DNA of 53,197 bases from the NCBI RefSeq assembly GCF_000158815.1, contig NZ_GG657738.1:1216762-1269958 (forward strand), written 5' to 3'. The notes below the pieces were generated by a model. The model was not told where the DNA came from. It searched no databases and worked only from the letters and a program-made list of their open reading frames with translations. This DNA comes from Micromonospora sp. ATCC 39149. GTDB lineage: Bacteria > Actinomycetota > Actinomycetes > Mycobacteriales > Micromonosporaceae. Made by a program: the position numbers and the translations under genes. Of the stretch, positions 53,078-53,197 are shown one piece after another (positions within the stretch are counted from its first letter, which is position 1; each line of letters begins with the position of its first letter).

Positions 53078-53197
53078 GGGTGCTGCGAGCCGCGCCCCTG
53101 CCGCTCGCGCTGGTCGCGATGGTCGCGCTGACCGGGGTGGTGCTCGGCCGGGTGTACGCGGGCGGGCTGCTGACCTGGCTGGTGGTCGGTGCGGCGG
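53074..53197 (+). CDS. Start of a membrane protein, probably transglutaminase-like; cut by window end
   Basis: From GTG 53074, overlapping the DUF58 stop (GTGA), 41 codons encode RVLRAAPLPLALVAMVALTG and a second hydrophobic stretch. In this gene group the next gene is usually a DUF3488/transglutaminase-like membrane protein; that identity rests only on the neighbours. Confidence 0.55.
   Translation, partial: MRVLRAAPLPLALVAMVALTGVVLGRVYAGGLLTWLVVGAA

Overview
The window is high-GC actinomycete DNA. Frequent GTG starts, 4-base GTGA/ATGA gene overlaps, a NarL-type two-component pair, an LTTR, a KSQ-type polyketide synthase, and a TPR/FN3/MoxR/DUF58 membrane operon beside a tRNA-Leu all fit the Micromonosporaceae (Micromonospora or a close relative). 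That placement is an inference from protein style; no database was searched.

Layout. (1) 1-4.6 kb: start of a type I PKS (loading KSQ, malonyl AT, degenerate DH) read leftwards off the window, divergent from an iron-dependent alcohol dehydrogenase. (2) 4.6-10.7 kb: a scrambled zone of transposase pieces, an RHS fragment fused to an immunity-like domain, a TetR-carboxylesterase pair, a flavin-oxidase-like gene between inverted repeats, and an IS256 N-terminus fused to a remnant of a multi-RAMP (type III CRISPR Cas7-like) protein. (3) 10.9-18.2 kb: a four-gene unit encoding a CHAT protease, a CBS/zinc-ribbon-like protein, a membrane SAF-domain protein and a large TPR protein. The TPR chain ends where single-chain TPR-CHAT proteins continue into CHAT, so this looks like a split TPR-CHAT system with the two halves in reversed gene order. 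(4) 18.2-32.6 kb: small housekeeping and stress units (LysR/DUF1801/VOC/DHFR-like; NmrA/TetR with two visible operators; a subtilase) separated by decayed IS110, IS3, integrase and WD40 sequences and one intact IS110 transposase. (5) 32.7-38.5 kb: an envelope cluster with a frameshifted membrane-anchored esterase, a paralogue that has lost its catalytic serine, an MprF/LysX-like lysyltransferase and an SGNH hydrolase, followed by a DUF4145/coiled-coil fragment coupled to a 51-residue membrane peptide. (6) 38.6-44.8 kb: a C5-methyltransferase stub, a phospholipid-methyltransferase-like gene, a sensor kinase/response regulator, DedA, an internally deleted ISL3 element with perfect 24-bp ends, and an 8-helix membrane protein. 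(7) 45.1-53.2 kb: tRNA-Leu(GAG), then an operon of TPR-FN3, propeller-FN3, MoxR ATPase, DUF58 and the start of a membrane protein expected to be a transglutaminase.

How it fits together: the tRNA-Leu marks a visible change. To its right is an ordered, conserved-looking operon; to its left is a mosaic of working cassettes and debris. Many frames are broken by single bases. In the MoxR gene five one-base duplications lie within about 135 bp, which suggests assembly error there, so frameshift-based pseudogene calls elsewhere should be treated with the same caution. The strongest candidate for an undescribed system is the split CHAT/TPR operon at 10.9-18.2 kb; the RAMP relic next to it recalls the gRAMP/TPR-CHAT (Craspase) pairing but may be coincidental.
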